This document shows, piece by piece, positions 45,592 to 55,203 of a stretch of DNA of 64,000 nt; within the stretch, counting starts at the first letter, position 1; each line of letters opens with the position of its first letter. The notes beneath the pieces are model-generated. The model saw only the letters and a list, made by a program, of their open reading frames with translations, searched no databases and was not told where the DNA came from. The stretch lies in contig JAQWGN010000007.1 of NCBI GenBank assembly GCA_029238215.1, positions 105,049 through 169,048 of the forward strand. The letters run 5' to 3'. The translations under genes were made by a program, and so were the position numbers. The stretch comes from Flavobacteriaceae bacterium. Lineage in GTDB: Bacteria > Bacteroidota > Bacteroidia > Flavobacteriales > Flavobacteriaceae.

Positions 45592-46284
45592 ATGATAGGA
45601 GAATATTATTTGATAATTGCAGTATTTGCAGGTGCTAGTATGTGGGTTCAATATAAACTTAAATCAAAGTTTAAACAGTATTCAAAAGTACAGTTAAGCA
45701 ATCAGCTTTCGGGGAAAGAAATTGCAGAAAAAATGCTTTCTGACCATGGGATTAAAGATGTTAAAGTAACGGCTGTTCGTGGGAGGCTTACAGATCATTA
45801 TAATCCTAAAAACAAAACTGTTAACCTTAGTGAAAGTGTATACCATGAACGAAACGCTGCCGCAGCTGCCGTAGCAGCGCATGAATGCGGTCATGCTGTA
45901 CAACACGCTCAAAGTTATGAATGGTTAGCATTTCGTTCGCTATTAGTTCCGGTTGTAAGTGTTGCTTCACAACTTTCCATGTATATTATTTTTGGTGGTT
46001 TTATGTTGGGCATTGGGTCAATGATGGGCTATAACCTTGCTATTGCAGGAGTTGTTCTATTTGGCTTAGGGACACTTTTTAGCTTTATTACATTACCTGT
46101 TGAGTACGATGCTAGTAATCGTGCTTTGGCATGGCTACAACGTAAAAACATGGTCAATCAGCGTGAGTTTGGCATGTCAAAAGACGCATTAAAATGGGCT
46201 GCCCGTACTTATGTGGTCGCTGCAATTGGATCACTAGCCACGCTAATTTATTTTGCGCTTCGAGTAACTAGTTCAAGACGCTAG
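45592..46284 (+). CDS. YugP-like neutral zinc metallopeptidase
   Basis: A 230-residue membrane-bound peptidase (Zn_peptidase_2). An N-terminal helix is followed by the zinc motif AAHECGHAVQHA (HExxH) near residue 98. Two or three helices come next (about 118-165), LPVEYDASNRALAWL contains the third-ligand region, and a final helix completes it. Substrate unknown. Its stop overlaps the convergent Lrp gene by four bases. Confidence 0.9.
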   Translation: MIGEYYLIIAVFAGASMWVQYKLKSKFKQYSKVQLSNQLSGKEIAEKMLSDHGIKDVKVTAVRGRLTDHYNPKNKTVNLSESVYHERNAAAAAVAAHECGHAVQHAQSYEWLAFRSLLVPVVSVASQLSMYIIFGGFMLGIGSMMGYNLAIAGVVLFGLGTLFSFITLPVEYDASNRALAWLQRKNMVNQREFGMSKDALKWAARTYVVAAIGSLATLIYFALRVTSSRR

Positions 46285-46751
46285 ATTTCGATTTGTCTAT
46301 CGATTTGTTGGTTTAGAGAAATGAAAGTTTCGGTTCTAGACACCCCTTCAATAGATTGAATTTTGAGGTTGAGGAGTTGCATCAAGTGTTCGTTGTTTTT
46401 ACACATGATTTTAATTAGTATACTCCAGTTTCCAGTGGTATAATGACATTCTACTACTTCCGGAATTTTTTTGAGTTGCGCTACTGCCTCAGGATTTCGC
46501 ATGGCCTTGTCTAAATAAACGCCAATATAAGCCGTAGTGCTAAAGCCTAGTGATGCGGGATTCAGTTTTAAAAAGCTTCCTTTTATTAAATCAGCAACTT
46601 CAAGTTTTTTTATACGTTGATGTACGGCAGAGCCAGAAAGATTCAATTGCCGCGCAATTTCCTGGACAGGGGTTCGCGCATCATGCATAAGAATCCGTAG
46701 AATGACTTTATCAATCCCGTCGAGTGAAAGATGTGCTTCAGTTTTTTTCAA
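46281..46751 (-). CDS. Lrp/AsnC family transcriptional regulator
   Basis: A 156-residue regulator with an N-terminal AsnC-type helix-turn-helix (IDKVILRILMHDARTPVQEIARQLNLSGSAVHQRIKKLE) and a C-terminal RAM/ligand domain (AYIGVYLDKAMRNPEAVAQLKKIPEV... YTTGNWSILIKI). Members respond to amino acids and often control amino-acid or stress genes. Targets are not evident; the divergent neighbour is the DUF423 gene. Confidence 0.93.
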   Translation of the reverse strand: MKKTEAHLSLDGIDKVILRILMHDARTPVQEIARQLNLSGSAVHQRIKKLEVADLIKGSFLKLNPASLGFSTTAYIGVYLDKAMRNPEAVAQLKKIPEVVECHYTTGNWSILIKIMCKNNEHLMQLLNLKIQSIEGVSRTETFISLNQQIDRQIEI

Positions 46752-46805
46752 TGCTTTTCTTTAGGTTGTATAAATTTAGTGAACTATTTTAGAAAAAAAT
46801 AACAA

Positions 46806-47192
46806 ATGGCAGACAAACAGCGAAGCTTATGGGGTGTACTTTTTTGTGGAAGTGCTGTAATTTTGGGTGCTTTCGGCGCTCACTTATTAGAACAATATCT
46901 TAGTCCAGAGGCGCTACAATCCTACGAAGTAGGCGTCCGTTATCAGTTTTTTCATGGTCTTGCGCTACTTTTTTTAAGCCTTAAACAGGACAACGCTAAA
47001 TTTTTAAACCGCGTAGCAATCCTTTTTATAATAGGAACGGTTTTGTTTTCAGGTTCAATTTTTGGTTTAGCACTAGGCAGTCAAAGCACCAGTATTATTT
47101 TACCAAAAATATTAGGGCCTATCACTCCAATGGGCGGTTCGTTACTTATTGTAGGGTGGATAATTTTGTTTATTGGATTTGTGAAATCCTAA
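46806..47192 (+). CDS. DUF423 family membrane protein
   Basis: A 128-residue protein with four predicted helices. The family signature is FGAHLLEQYLSPEALQSYEVGVRYQFFHGLALL, and GPITPMGGSLLIVGWI occurs near the C-terminus. Function of DUF423 proteins is unknown. Divergent from lrp and convergent with hemD, separated from it by no intergenic bases. Confidence 0.9.
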   Translation: MADKQRSLWGVLFCGSAVILGAFGAHLLEQYLSPEALQSYEVGVRYQFFHGLALLFLSLKQDNAKFLNRVAILFIIGTVLFSGSIFGLALGSQSTSIILPKILGPITPMGGSLLIVGWIILFIGFVKS

Positions 47193-47978
47193 CTAGCGTT
47201 TATTTGCTAAAGCAATATAGTCATCTATTGCCTTGGTCATCGAAGGGTTTTCAGCAGTAGGTGCTAAAATGTCTATACGTAGCCCCCTGTCTAAGGCTGC
47301 CTTTTTGGTGGAAGGTCCAAACACGGCAATACGGGTTTCATTTTGCTCAAAATCTGGAAAATTATGGAATAATGATTCAATACCAGACGGACTAAAGAAG
47401 ACCAAAATATCATAATAAACATCACGTAAATCCGACAAATCACTGATTACCGTATTGTAAAACACTCCTTTGGTCCAATTGATTCCGGTAGCATCTAATG
47501 CGGTTGGTATACTCTCTTTGAGGGCATTTGAACATGGCAACAAAAACTTCTCGTCTTTATATTTTACAACTTCGTTTAATACATCCTCTAAAGTTCGTGT
47601 GCCGACATAAATTTTGCGCTTGCGATAAACAACGTATTTCTGTAAATAAAAAGCAACTGCCTCAGATTGACAAAAATAACGCATGGCGCTAGGAACCGCA
47701 TAGCGTAATTCCTCGGCCAAACGGAAAAAGTGATCAACAGCATTTCTACTTGTAAATATAATCGCAGTAAATCGGCTAATATCAATTTTTTGTAAGCGAA
47801 CCTCTCTTGATGAAACTCCTTCAACGTGGATAAAGGGTCTGAAGTCAATGGTTACTTTACGCTTGGCAATAAGTTGATTATACGGAGAGTTTTCCGATGA
47901 CGGCTGAGGTTGAGAAACCAAGATGGTTTTAACTTTAGCCGTTTTTGTCAATAATTGAGCGTTTGTGATAGCAGCCAT
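47193..47978 (-). CDS. hemD: Uroporphyrinogen-III synthase
   Basis: A 261-residue HemD-family protein that cyclises hydroxymethylbilane in heme synthesis. The two-domain pattern is visible: VKTILVSQPQPSSENSPY at the start, DISRFTAIIFTSRNAVDHFF (first-domain signature), and DILVFFSPSGIESLF with RIAVFGPSTKKAALDRGL (second domain). It overlaps the upstream DUF4271 gene by 31 bases on the same strand. The true start could be a few codons further in. Confidence 0.9.
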   Translation of the reverse strand: MAAITNAQLLTKTAKVKTILVSQPQPSSENSPYNQLIAKRKVTIDFRPFIHVEGVSSREVRLQKIDISRFTAIIFTSRNAVDHFFRLAEELRYAVPSAMRYFCQSEAVAFYLQKYVVYRKRKIYVGTRTLEDVLNEVVKYKDEKFLLPCSNALKESIPTALDATGINWTKGVFYNTVISDLSDLRDVYYDILVFFSPSGIESLFHNFPDFEQNETRIAVFGPSTKKAALDRGLRIDILAPTAENPSMTKAIDDYIALANKR

Positions 47979-48589
47979 AGGGGGACAATTTCAGAGGCGC
48001 AAATATACACAATAATATAGAAAGGATTAGCTGTAAGGTACTTGAAATATCTCTTTAGCGTTATAAAATGAAGAATGATTAGCCCTATGCAATATGTAAG
48101 TGCCAGCGTTTTCACAGCAATAGGCGGTAAGGAAAAATAAGCCAATGCTAAAATAAAGTAGTTGTACACAAATGCAAGCTTTTCTTTTTCAACACAGCGC
48201 AAGTGATTTAACTTAAATATTTTTTCATATTGACCCCAAATACGTGTCAAAATATATTCATAGAATACCCGTAGTGTCCAGAAAACCATAAACCCAAGAG
48301 CATAGTATCCAACATCCATGGTGAACGTTTTAGCATTCAATTGTTCTGTTAGATATGCATTCAGCAAGACCCCAAAAACTAGAGCTCTAAAGGTTAGGGT
48401 TATTAAAGAAAATGCGCGAGTTGGTTTAAAGGCTTTAGCAAGTTCTTCGTTATGATTTTTGGGAATCCAAAAAAGCACCATAAAATTAAACCGTGTTCTA
48501 TCCAATAGCTTTAAAGCGACCAGTAATAGCAACAATAGGACTAGGTACGTTCCAAAAAAATAAAAGTCAACTTCTCTGTATGAGTACAT
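47948..48589 (-). CDS. DUF4271 membrane protein
   Basis: A 213-residue integral membrane protein with about six helices, matching the Bacteroidota DUF4271 family (YALGFMVFWTLRVFYEYILTRIW..., then LTYCIGLIILHFITLKRYFKYL). It is found upstream of hemD in related genomes from memory. Function unknown. A -7 box ends only 4 bases before its ATG. Confidence 0.82.
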   Translation of the reverse strand: MYSYREVDFYFFGTYLVLLLLLLVALKLLDRTRFNFMVLFWIPKNHNEELAKAFKPTRAFSLITLTFRALVFGVLLNAYLTEQLNAKTFTMDVGYYALGFMVFWTLRVFYEYILTRIWGQYEKIFKLNHLRCVEKEKLAFVYNYFILALAYFSLPPIAVKTLALTYCIGLIILHFITLKRYFKYLTANPFYIIVYICASEIVPLWLLSQTLNY

Positions 48590-48593
48590 GATA

Positions 48594-48601
48594 CAAATGT
48601 A
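48594..48601 (-). promoter_or_regulatory. -7 box TACATTTG of DUF4271-hemD
   Basis: Perfect TAnnTTTG on the minus strand ending 4 bases before the ATG, implying a leaderless message. Confidence 0.58.
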
Positions 48602-48651
48602 TCTAAATTTTGACGGTATAGCGACAGAGATAAATACGTATTTTAGCTTTT

Positions 48652-49386
48652 ATGAATGCGACAGTTGTTGTTATACCAACATACAATGAGGTAGAAAATA
48701 TTCAACGTATTATACACGCGATTTTTGACCTCCCTATAGCCCTAGATATTTTGGTTGTTGACGACAATTCACCAGATGGAACAGCTGCGCTTGTACAACA
48801 AATGATGGCCAATATTCCTGAGCTTCAACTTATCGTTAGGGATAAAAAAGACGGGCTTGGTCCTGCTTACGTTCATGGATTCACAGTTGCTTTAGCCAAA
48901 GGGTATACTTATATTTTTGAAATGGATGCCGATTTTTCACATCCCCCAAAGGCTCTAGTCTCCATGCTGTTGCTATTGCAAGAAGATAAAACAGATCTTG
49001 TAATAGGATCTCGTTACAAAAAAGGAGTTCGTATTAGTCAATGGCCAATCAGTAGGGTAATGCTTTCCTTAGGAGCTTCACTTTATGTAAAATGTATTAC
49101 TGGACTCCCTGTTGCTGATCCCACTGCTGGATATGTTGGGTATCACAAAAAAGTACTTAAGGCTATTAAGCTTGAGGACATTAGATTTAAAGGGTATGCA
49201 TTTCAAATTGCACTTAAATTTTGGGCATGGAAAGAAGGGTTTCGTATATATGAATTTCCCATTATTTTTACTGACCGTACTAAAGGTGAATCAAAAATGA
49301 ATAGCTCTATAATAAATGAGGCTATTTTTGGTATCATCGCAATGAAATGGAAGAGTATTACAAAAAAGAAAAAGAAAAATGAGTAA
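48652..49386 (+). CDS. Polyprenol monophosphomannose synthase-like glycosyltransferase (GT2)
   Basis: A 244-residue GT-A enzyme resembling the catalytic domain of dolichol-phosphate mannose synthase. It shows VVIPTYNEVENI, DILVVDDNSPDGTA, FEMDADFSHPP (the DxD-type metal site), ADPTAGYVGYHKKVL and a final FPIIFTDRTKGESKM. No C-terminal membrane helices are present. It would load a sugar onto a polyprenyl phosphate. It overlaps pyrC by eight bases. Confidence 0.9.
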   Translation: MNATVVVIPTYNEVENIQRIIHAIFDLPIALDILVVDDNSPDGTAALVQQMMANIPELQLIVRDKKDGLGPAYVHGFTVALAKGYTYIFEMDADFSHPPKALVSMLLLLQEDKTDLVIGSRYKKGVRISQWPISRVMLSLGASLYVKCITGLPVADPTAGYVGYHKKVLKAIKLEDIRFKGYAFQIALKFWAWKEGFRIYEFPIIFTDRTKGESKMNSSIINEAIFGIIAMKWKSITKKKKKNE

Positions 49387-50716
49387 ACTATTAATTCAAG
49401 GTGCGCAGCTTGTAAACGAGGGTAGTATCACAAAACAAGATGTGCTCATTGAGGGAGAGCGGATTGCTCAAATAGCTCCTGCAATTGCTATTACAAATGA
49501 GATGGAAGTTATTTCTGCCCATGGAAAATTTCTATTGCCTGGATGTATAGACGATCAAGTGCATTTTCGTGAGCCAGGGTTGACACATAAAGCAGATATT
49601 GGCTCTGAGTCAAAAGCTTGTGCAGCAGGTGGAATAACCTCCTACTTAGAAATGCCAAACACAAATCCACAAACCACTACGGCAGAGGCATATGCCAATA
49701 AGCTATCAATTGCAGGCCAAACTTCTTGGGTAAATTACGGTTTTATGTTTGGTGGCACTAACGACAATTTAGATGCCATTAAAGCTATTGATCCAAAAAA
49801 AACCCCTGCGCTTAAGCTTTTTCTAGGGTCCTCAACAGGGAATATGCTTGTGGATAACCCCGACACACTTAAGGGAATATTTTCTGCCTTTCGCCTTCCT
49901 ATTGCGGTGCATTGTGAAGACGAAAACACGATTCGTGAAAACACCAGCCACTACATTGAAAAATTTGGTGATGACATTCCTATTGTGCATCATCCCGATA
50001 TTCGTTCAGAAGAGGCTTGTTATCTGTCTTCCTCAAAAGCAATAGCACTAGCCAAAGAAACGGGTGCGCGTTTACACGTTTTTCATTTGTCTACAGCTCG
50101 AGAAACCAACTTGTTTTCTAACACATTGCCCTTAGCTAAAAAACAAATCACGTCTGAAGTGTGTATTCATCATTTGTGGTTTTCTGATGAAGACTATGCA
50201 ACAAAGGGAACCCATATTAAATGGAATCCAGCGGTTAAAACAAAAAAAGACCGAGAAGGACTTTGGGAGGCTCTGAATGACGATAGAATTGATATAATTG
50301 CTACAGATCATGCGCCACATACCTTAGACGAGAAAAACCAAGTTTACACCAAAGCACCTTCTGGAGGCCCAATGGTGCAACACGCACTCCCCGTATTGTT
50401 AGAATGCATTCAACAAGGAAAAATAACACTCGAAAAAGTTGTAGAAAAAATGTGCCATAACCCCGCTATTTTATTTTCGATTGAAGACCGCGGGTATATT
50501 CGCTCGGGCTATTTTGCCGATTTGGTTTTAGTAGATATGGACCTAGCACAAACCGTGACTCGTGAAAATATTTTGTACAAATGTGGATGGTCCCCTTTAG
50601 AGGGAACTCGCTTACGTGGATCGGTCACGCACACAATAATTAACGGAAGGTTACTTTATAAAGAAGGTGACTTTGTAGACCAGCCTAACGCCAAAGCACT
50701 TACTTTTAATCGATGA
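49379..50716 (+). CDS. pyrC: Dihydroorotase (class I)
   Basis: A 445-residue amidohydrolase of pyrimidine synthesis. Metal-site and core motifs: DDQVHFREPGLTHKADI (the first His of the usual H-x-H is Gln here), ALKLFLGSSTGNM, AVHCEDENTI, HVFHLSTARE, and IATDHAPHTLDEK. The remaining ligands and the C-terminal PCR-like end (HTIINGRLLYKEG) are intact. It overlaps both neighbours, so it is read with the GT2 and DUF4296 genes. The Gln variant seems usual for Bacteroidota enzymes, from memory. Confidence 0.93.
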   Translation: MSKLLIQGAQLVNEGSITKQDVLIEGERIAQIAPAIAITNEMEVISAHGKFLLPGCIDDQVHFREPGLTHKADIGSESKACAAGGITSYLEMPNTNPQTTTAEAYANKLSIAGQTSWVNYGFMFGGTNDNLDAIKAIDPKKTPALKLFLGSSTGNMLVDNPDTLKGIFSAFRLPIAVHCEDENTIRENTSHYIEKFGDDIPIVHHPDIRSEEACYLSSSKAIALAKETGARLHVFHLSTARETNLFSNTLPLAKKQITSEVCIHHLWFSDEDYATKGTHIKWNPAVKTKKDREGLWEALNDDRIDIIATDHAPHTLDEKNQVYTKAPSGGPMVQHALPVLLECIQQGKITLEKVVEKMCHNPAILFSIEDRGYIRSGYFADLVLVDMDLAQTVTRENILYKCGWSPLEGTRLRGSVTHTIINGRLLYKEGDFVDQPNAKALTFNR

Positions 50717-51060
50717 TGATATACAGAATATTACTTGTTGTTTTACTTTTTGTTGGATGTGCCCAAGACCGCGTTGAGCGACCAGAGCCTTTTATGTCAT
50801 CACAGCAGATGACAAATTTCCTTGTAGATTTAGCTTTGCTAAATGCTTTAACAGGCTACGCAAAGGATCATTTTGTATCTATCGATTCCTTGTATGCTTA
50901 TCATGGAATTGACAGCCTTAGTTTTGCAAAAAACAATACGTACTACGTTTCTAAGCCTAAAGAATACACGCAAATTTTTGAATTAGTAAAAGAAAAACTC
51001 ACAGCATTTGAAGAAAATGATTCTTTGAATATTGAGAAACCGTTGCTTGTTAAAGAATAA
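50713..51060 (+). CDS. DUF4296 lipoprotein
   Basis: A 115-residue predicted lipoprotein (lipobox LLFVGC near residue 16). The DUF4296 pattern follows: a short helical domain with MTNFLVDLALLNALTG, a DSLYAYHGIDSLSFAKNNTYY segment and YTQIFELVKEKL. The function is unknown. The start is ATG at 50713 or 50716 (ATGATG overlapping the pyrC stop). Usually found behind pyrC in flavobacteria. Confidence 0.85.
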   Translation: MMIYRILLVVLLFVGCAQDRVERPEPFMSSQQMTNFLVDLALLNALTGYAKDHFVSIDSLYAYHGIDSLSFAKNNTYYVSKPKEYTQIFELVKEKLTAFEENDSLNIEKPLLVKE

Positions 51061-51096
51061 ATTTCCCTTCGCGCTATTAGATTCTTTTTAGAGGAT

Positions 51097-51104
51097 TATA
51101 TTTG
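51097..51104 (+). promoter_or_regulatory. -7 box TATATTTG of tyrS
   Basis: Perfect TAnnTTTG 14 bases before the tyrS ATG at 51119. Confidence 0.58.
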
Positions 51105-51118
51105 CTAAAACATTGGTT

Positions 51119-52420
51119 ATGGCATCATTTGTTGAAGAACTTGAATGGCGAGGTATGGTGCATGACATCATGCCCGAAACAGCGGCTACCCTTTCTAAAG
51201 GAATGACGGGTGGTTATATTGGATTTGACCCTACTGCAGATTCACTACATATTGGCAGTTTAGTGCAAATCATGATCTTAATGCATTTTCAGCGTTTTGG
51301 CCACAAGCCCTACGCCCTTGTTGGAGGAGCTACAGGGATGATTGGCGATCCTTCTGGTAAATCTGCTGAACGCAATTTGCTCGATAGCGAAACCTTGAAA
51401 CGTAACTGTGATGGACTAGAAAAACAACTTTCAAAATTTTTAGACTTTGACAGTAATAAATCAAATGGCGCCGTTTTGGTCAATAATTACGACTGGATGC
51501 AGTCTATTTCCTTAATTGACTTTGCACGAAATATTGGCAAGCATTTGACGGTCAATTATATGATGGCTAAGGATTCCGTTAAAAAACGTCTTGGGTCTGA
51601 ATCGAAAGAGGGAATGTCATTTACAGAATTCACCTACCAACTTATTCAGGGATATGATTTTTTGCATTTGTACGAGCATCACAACTGTCTTTTGCAAATG
51701 GGGGGTAGCGATCAATGGGGCAATATCACAACGGGTACCGAACTTGTTCGCAGAAAACTAGGTGGCAAAGCATATGCACTTACATGTCCGCTTATCACCA
51801 AAGCTGATGGAACTAAATTTGGTAAAACCGAAAGCGGTAATGTTTGGTTGGATCGTGAGAAAACATCTCCCTACAAGTTTTATCAATATTGGCTGAACGC
51901 CTCTGACGAAGACGCTGAAAAGTACATTAAGATATTCACATTTTTATCTAAAACGGAAATCGAAACACTTATTGCGACTCACCAAGAAGCGCCGCATCAA
52001 CGTCAGCTACAGCGAAAGTTAGCACAAGAAGTAACTGCCATGGTTCACAGTGCAGAGGATGTTACTCGTTCCGAACAAGCTTCACAGATTCTATTTGGAA
52101 ATGCTACTGCAGAAACCTTAAAATCACTTGATGTACAAACGTTTCTAGATGTTTTTGAGGGTGTTCCTCAAGCCGAGCTACCCGCAGAAACTCTCGCTGG
52201 AGAAGGACTTCAAGTAATAGATGCCTTAGCAGGAAATACCGGTTTTTTAAAATCAAATGGTGAAGCCCGTAGAGCACTTAAAGAAAATTCAATATCTGTT
52301 AATAAAGAAAAAGTTATTGAAGCCAAACAGCTTACAACTGCCGATCTCATTTGTGACCGATATATATTACTACAACGAGGTAAGAAAAATTACTTTCTAT
52401 TAATTGTTAAGCCGTCATAA
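51119..52420 (+). CDS. tyrS: Tyrosyl-tRNA synthetase
   Basis: A 433-residue class I synthetase. HIGH-type motif [16 protein letters not shown], the tyrosine pocket [27 protein letters not shown], the KMSKS-type KFGKTESGN, and a C-terminal S4 RNA-binding domain ([13 protein letters not shown]). The start at 51119 (ATG) is preferred over a TTG two codons upstream. It overlaps the convergent LuxE-like gene by 14 bases. Confidence 0.98.
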   Translation: MASFVEELEWRGMVHDIMPETAATLSKGMTGGYIGFDPTADSLHIGSLVQIMILMHFQRFGHKPYALVGGATGMIGDPSGKSAERNLLDSETLKRNCDGLEKQLSKFLDFDSNKSNGAVLVNNYDWMQSISLIDFARNIGKHLTVNYMMAKDSVKKRLGSESKEGMSFTEFTYQLIQGYDFLHLYEHHNCLLQMGGSDQWGNITTGTELVRRKLGGKAYALTCPLITKADGTKFGKTESGNVWLDREKTSPYKFYQYWLNASDEDAEKYIKIFTFLSKTEIETLIATHQEAPHQRQLQRKLAQEVTAMVHSAEDVTRSEQASQILFGNATAETLKSLDVQTFLDVFEGVPQAELPAETLAGEGLQVIDALAGNTGFLKSNGEARRALKENSISVNKEKVIEAKQLTTADLICDRYILLQRGKKNYFLLIVKPS

Positions 52421-53342
52421 GTGAGCAGCCTCTAACATCAGAAGCATCAAAACGACCTAGGACTTCAAACGTGCCATCTGCATAACATTTCCCCAGGTCT
52501 TGAGTTGCAATAAACGCACAAGAGTTTTTGTTAGATAAGTCGATGATATTTAGGCCACCAGCACCTGTTTCAGAAATATTTTTTGGATCGTTTACATCAC
52601 GAATAAAAACTCGCATACTAGATGAAGATTTAAAGCTCCCATTTCCTTTGGAATAGGCTTGCGATAGTAGTTCAGTCATCCCATACTCACTATGAATATT
52701 TGCTACACCAAATCCCTTTTTAAGTAGCGCATGGAGTTCTTCGCGAATCAATTCTTTTCTTCGGCCTTTCATGCCTCCTGTTTCCATAATAATAGTGTGC
52801 TGGAGTTCTAATGGATAAGCTTCACAAAAATCGAGGAGTGCAAAGCTAACACCAATCAGAAGTGTAGGTTCCTTTTTTTTATTTAATTCTTGAAGAGCAG
52901 CGTGTAATTCATCAAAATTATTTAGATAAAAACCGCTGTATTTTGGCTTGGCTTGGCGAATCAAATCGCGACACATATACACCAAAGAAGCATTGGGACG
53001 CTCTAGATAGCTAGGTAATAAGGCTAAAATGTGATAATCAGTAGGTGCTCCATAAAACTCTCGGAACCCTTCATTAAAGCTAGTGTTATACAAGTCTAAA
53101 GATGCCACATAGTGGCGACTTATTGGCCCTCCAGTTCCAGAACTTTCAAAAATTATTTCCGTATCCTCCTTACAATTTATGCGATGTGACTTAAATAATG
53201 AAATAGGTAAGAACGGAATTTCTTTAATGGTATGTACGTCAGTGGGACTGATATTCATTAAATCACAGAATGATCGATAAACTGTATTAGTTGCGTATTG
53301 ATTCGCAAAGAGGTTTAATGCATTTTTCTCGAACACTTTCAT
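52407..53342 (-). CDS. LuxE/PaaK-like acyl-protein synthetase family protein
   Basis: A 311-residue protein of the ANL-related LuxE group. An AMP-binding-type loop [19 protein letters not shown] is near residue 85, and [15 protein letters not shown] is the second motif, as in LuxE and PaaK. LuxE activates fatty acids and transfers them via an acyl-enzyme. No luciferase or reductase genes are nearby, so this is not bioluminescence; the substrate is unknown. Single gene, divergent from the two-component pair. Confidence 0.82.
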   Translation of the reverse strand: MKVFEKNALNLFANQYATNTVYRSFCDLMNISPTDVHTIKEIPFLPISLFKSHRINCKEDTEIIFESSGTGGPISRHYVASLDLYNTSFNEGFREFYGAPTDYHILALLPSYLERPNASLVYMCRDLIRQAKPKYSGFYLNNFDELHAALQELNKKKEPTLLIGVSFALLDFCEAYPLELQHTIIMETGGMKGRRKELIREELHALLKKGFGVANIHSEYGMTELLSQAYSKGNGSFKSSSSMRVFIRDVNDPKNISETGAGGLNIIDLSNKNSCAFIATQDLGKCYADGTFEVLGRFDASDVRGCSLMTA

Positions 53343-53349
53343 GATTGTT

Positions 53350-53357
53350 CAAATGTA
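53350..53357 (-). promoter_or_regulatory. -7 box TACATTTG of the LuxE-like gene
   Basis: Perfect TAnnTTTG on the minus strand ending 7 bases before the ATG. Confidence 0.55.
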
Positions 53358-53404
53358 TTGATGATTTCTTAAAACTAACCTAACTTTACATGAGGTTATT
53401 TTTA

Positions 53405-53412
53405 TATTTTTG
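53405..53412 (+). promoter_or_regulatory. -7 box TATTTTTG of the two-component operon
   Basis: TAnnTTTG match 19 bases before the response regulator ATG. Confidence 0.5.
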
Positions 53413-53431
53413 AGAGTATTACAATCACAAC

Positions 53432-54115
53432 ATGAAAAAAAAGGACACGCGTATTTTATTAGTTGATGATGAGCCCGATATTATTGAGATCCTAACCTAT
53501 AATCTTTCTAACGAAGGGTATCAAATAGAGACAGCAATAAATGGACGTGATGCGCTAGAAAAGGCAAATGACTGGAAACCACACCTAGTGTTGTTGGATG
53601 TTATGATGCCCGAAATGGATGGTATTGAAACCTGCGAACAACTTCGAAAGAATCCAAGATTAAGTAACTTGGTTATCGTTTTTTTAACCGCTCGTAGCGA
53701 AGACTACTCCCAAGTAGCGGGTCTGGAGGCTGGAGCGGATGATTACATCACTAAACCTATTAAACCTAAAGTTTTAACAAGTAAGATTAAAGCTGCACTA
53801 CGTAGGTTTAAAAGCGTTAATTCCAATAATGATTTTATCGAAGCAGGAGACTTAGTGATTAACAGAGAAGAATATAAAATAATTTATAAAGGAAAAGATA
53901 TTATTTTACCTCGCAAGGAGTTTGAGCTTGTTTCACTATTGGCATCAAAGCCTCAAAAGGTTTTTGAACGTGAAGAAATTTTAAACCGTGTTTGGGGAAA
54001 TGAAGTTATTGTTGGCGGTAGAACGATAGACGTACATATTAGAAAGCTACGTGAAAAAATTGGAGATCAACATTTCAAAACCGTAAAAGGTGTAGGCTAT
54101 AAATACGTAATATAG
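53432..54115 (+). CDS. OmpR/PhoB-family response regulator
   Basis: A 227-residue regulator. The receiver domain has acidic pocket LLVDDEPD, phospho-acceptor Asp56 in VLLDVMMPEMDG, FLTARSED and YITKPIKP. The winged-helix DNA-binding domain covers about 130-227 (LPRKEFELVSLLASKPQKVFEREEIL... GGRTIDVHIRKLREKIG, VKGVGYKYV). It is coupled to the kinase gene, which starts one base after its stop. Resembles PhoB/RprY-type systems; the stimulus is unknown. Confidence 0.96.
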   Translation: MKKKDTRILLVDDEPDIIEILTYNLSNEGYQIETAINGRDALEKANDWKPHLVLLDVMMPEMDGIETCEQLRKNPRLSNLVIVFLTARSEDYSQVAGLEAGADDYITKPIKPKVLTSKIKAALRRFKSVNSNNDFIEAGDLVINREEYKIIYKGKDIILPRKEFELVSLLASKPQKVFEREEILNRVWGNEVIVGGRTIDVHIRKLREKIGDQHFKTVKGVGYKYVI

Positions 54116-54116
54116 T

Positions 54117-55193
54117 ATGGCCAAAAAACCACTTAAAGCCTACAGAGTTTCATTCACGTTATCATTGTTAGTAACAGCATTTGTTGTTTTTTTAAATGCG
54201 TTATTATTGTTCTTGTTTACAGATGAAGATATTTTCTCTAAAGACAAGCTGACTCCCTTATTACTTTCTATTGGTATTATTTTTCCAGTATGTTTTATTG
54301 TTTTTTATTACCGTATTGAGGCATATGCATACAAACAAGTAAAAAAACTTTACAACGATATTGATCCTAATTTTAGCGAGGAATTTAATGATATCCTTAT
54401 CACAAATGATATGGATTCGCTCATTAATAATGTAAAACAAGTAACATTAAAACGGAGTTTTGAGATAGATAGCCTTAAAGACCAAGCTGTGTTTCGTCGA
54501 GAGTTTTTAGGAAATATCGCACACGAGTTAAAAACACCACTTTTTACGGTTCAAGGATATGTATTAACATTATTAGACGGTGCTTTCAAAGATGCTTCAG
54601 TCAATAAAAAATACTTAACACGAGCGAGTAAAGGAGTAGAACGTCTAATCTATATTGTTAAAGATCTCGATTTGTTAACCAATTTGGATAAGGGAAATAT
54701 AGAATTGGAGCTGGATAACTTTGATGTCATTGAATTGGTTCAGAACGTTTTTGATATGTTAGAAATGCAGGCTGCAAAATCGAATATCCGTCTTGAGTTT
54801 GATAAGAAATATGAACAAGCCATATTGGTTTATGCAGATCGTGAACGTATACAGCAAGTATTGACAAACCTACTAATGAATTCTATAAAATATGGAAGGC
54901 AACAGGGAACAACTGAAGTTAGCATTCAAACCATTTACGAAACCAAATGGATTGTTCGAATTCGTGATAACGGAGAAGGGATTGAAAAAGAACACCTTCC
55001 CCGATTGTTTGAGCGTTTCTATCGTGTAGATAAAAGTAGAAACCGCCGAATGGGGGGCTCAGGCTTAGGACTATCTATAGTAAAACACATTATAGAGGCT
55101 CATGGAGAACAAATTTTTGTTGAAAGTCAACCAGAAATTGGTTCTGAATTTTCTTTTACTTTAGAAAATGAGAACACCTCGCTATTGACGTAA
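54117..55193 (+). CDS. PhoR-like sensor histidine kinase
   Basis: A 358-residue kinase with two membrane helices (about 12-35 and 47-65) and almost no periplasmic loop, so sensing may be intramembrane or through partners. The H box is GNIAHELKTPLFTVQGY (His136), the N box LTNLLMNSIKYG, and the G boxes DNGEGIEKEHLPRLFERFYRVDKSR and GSGLGLSIVKHII. Partner of the response regulator encoded immediately upstream. Confidence 0.95.
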   Translation: MAKKPLKAYRVSFTLSLLVTAFVVFLNALLLFLFTDEDIFSKDKLTPLLLSIGIIFPVCFIVFYYRIEAYAYKQVKKLYNDIDPNFSEEFNDILITNDMDSLINNVKQVTLKRSFEIDSLKDQAVFRREFLGNIAHELKTPLFTVQGYVLTLLDGAFKDASVNKKYLTRASKGVERLIYIVKDLDLLTNLDKGNIELELDNFDVIELVQNVFDMLEMQAAKSNIRLEFDKKYEQAILVYADRERIQQVLTNLLMNSIKYGRQQGTTEVSIQTIYETKWIVRIRDNGEGIEKEHLPRLFERFYRVDKSRNRRMGGSGLGLSIVKHIIEAHGEQIFVESQPEIGSEFSFTLENENTSLLT

Positions 55194-55203
55194 TATAATT
55201 ATT

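Noticed and set aside
52407..53342. A lux operon
   Set aside because: Only the LuxE-like protein is present; no luciferase or reductase genes nearby.
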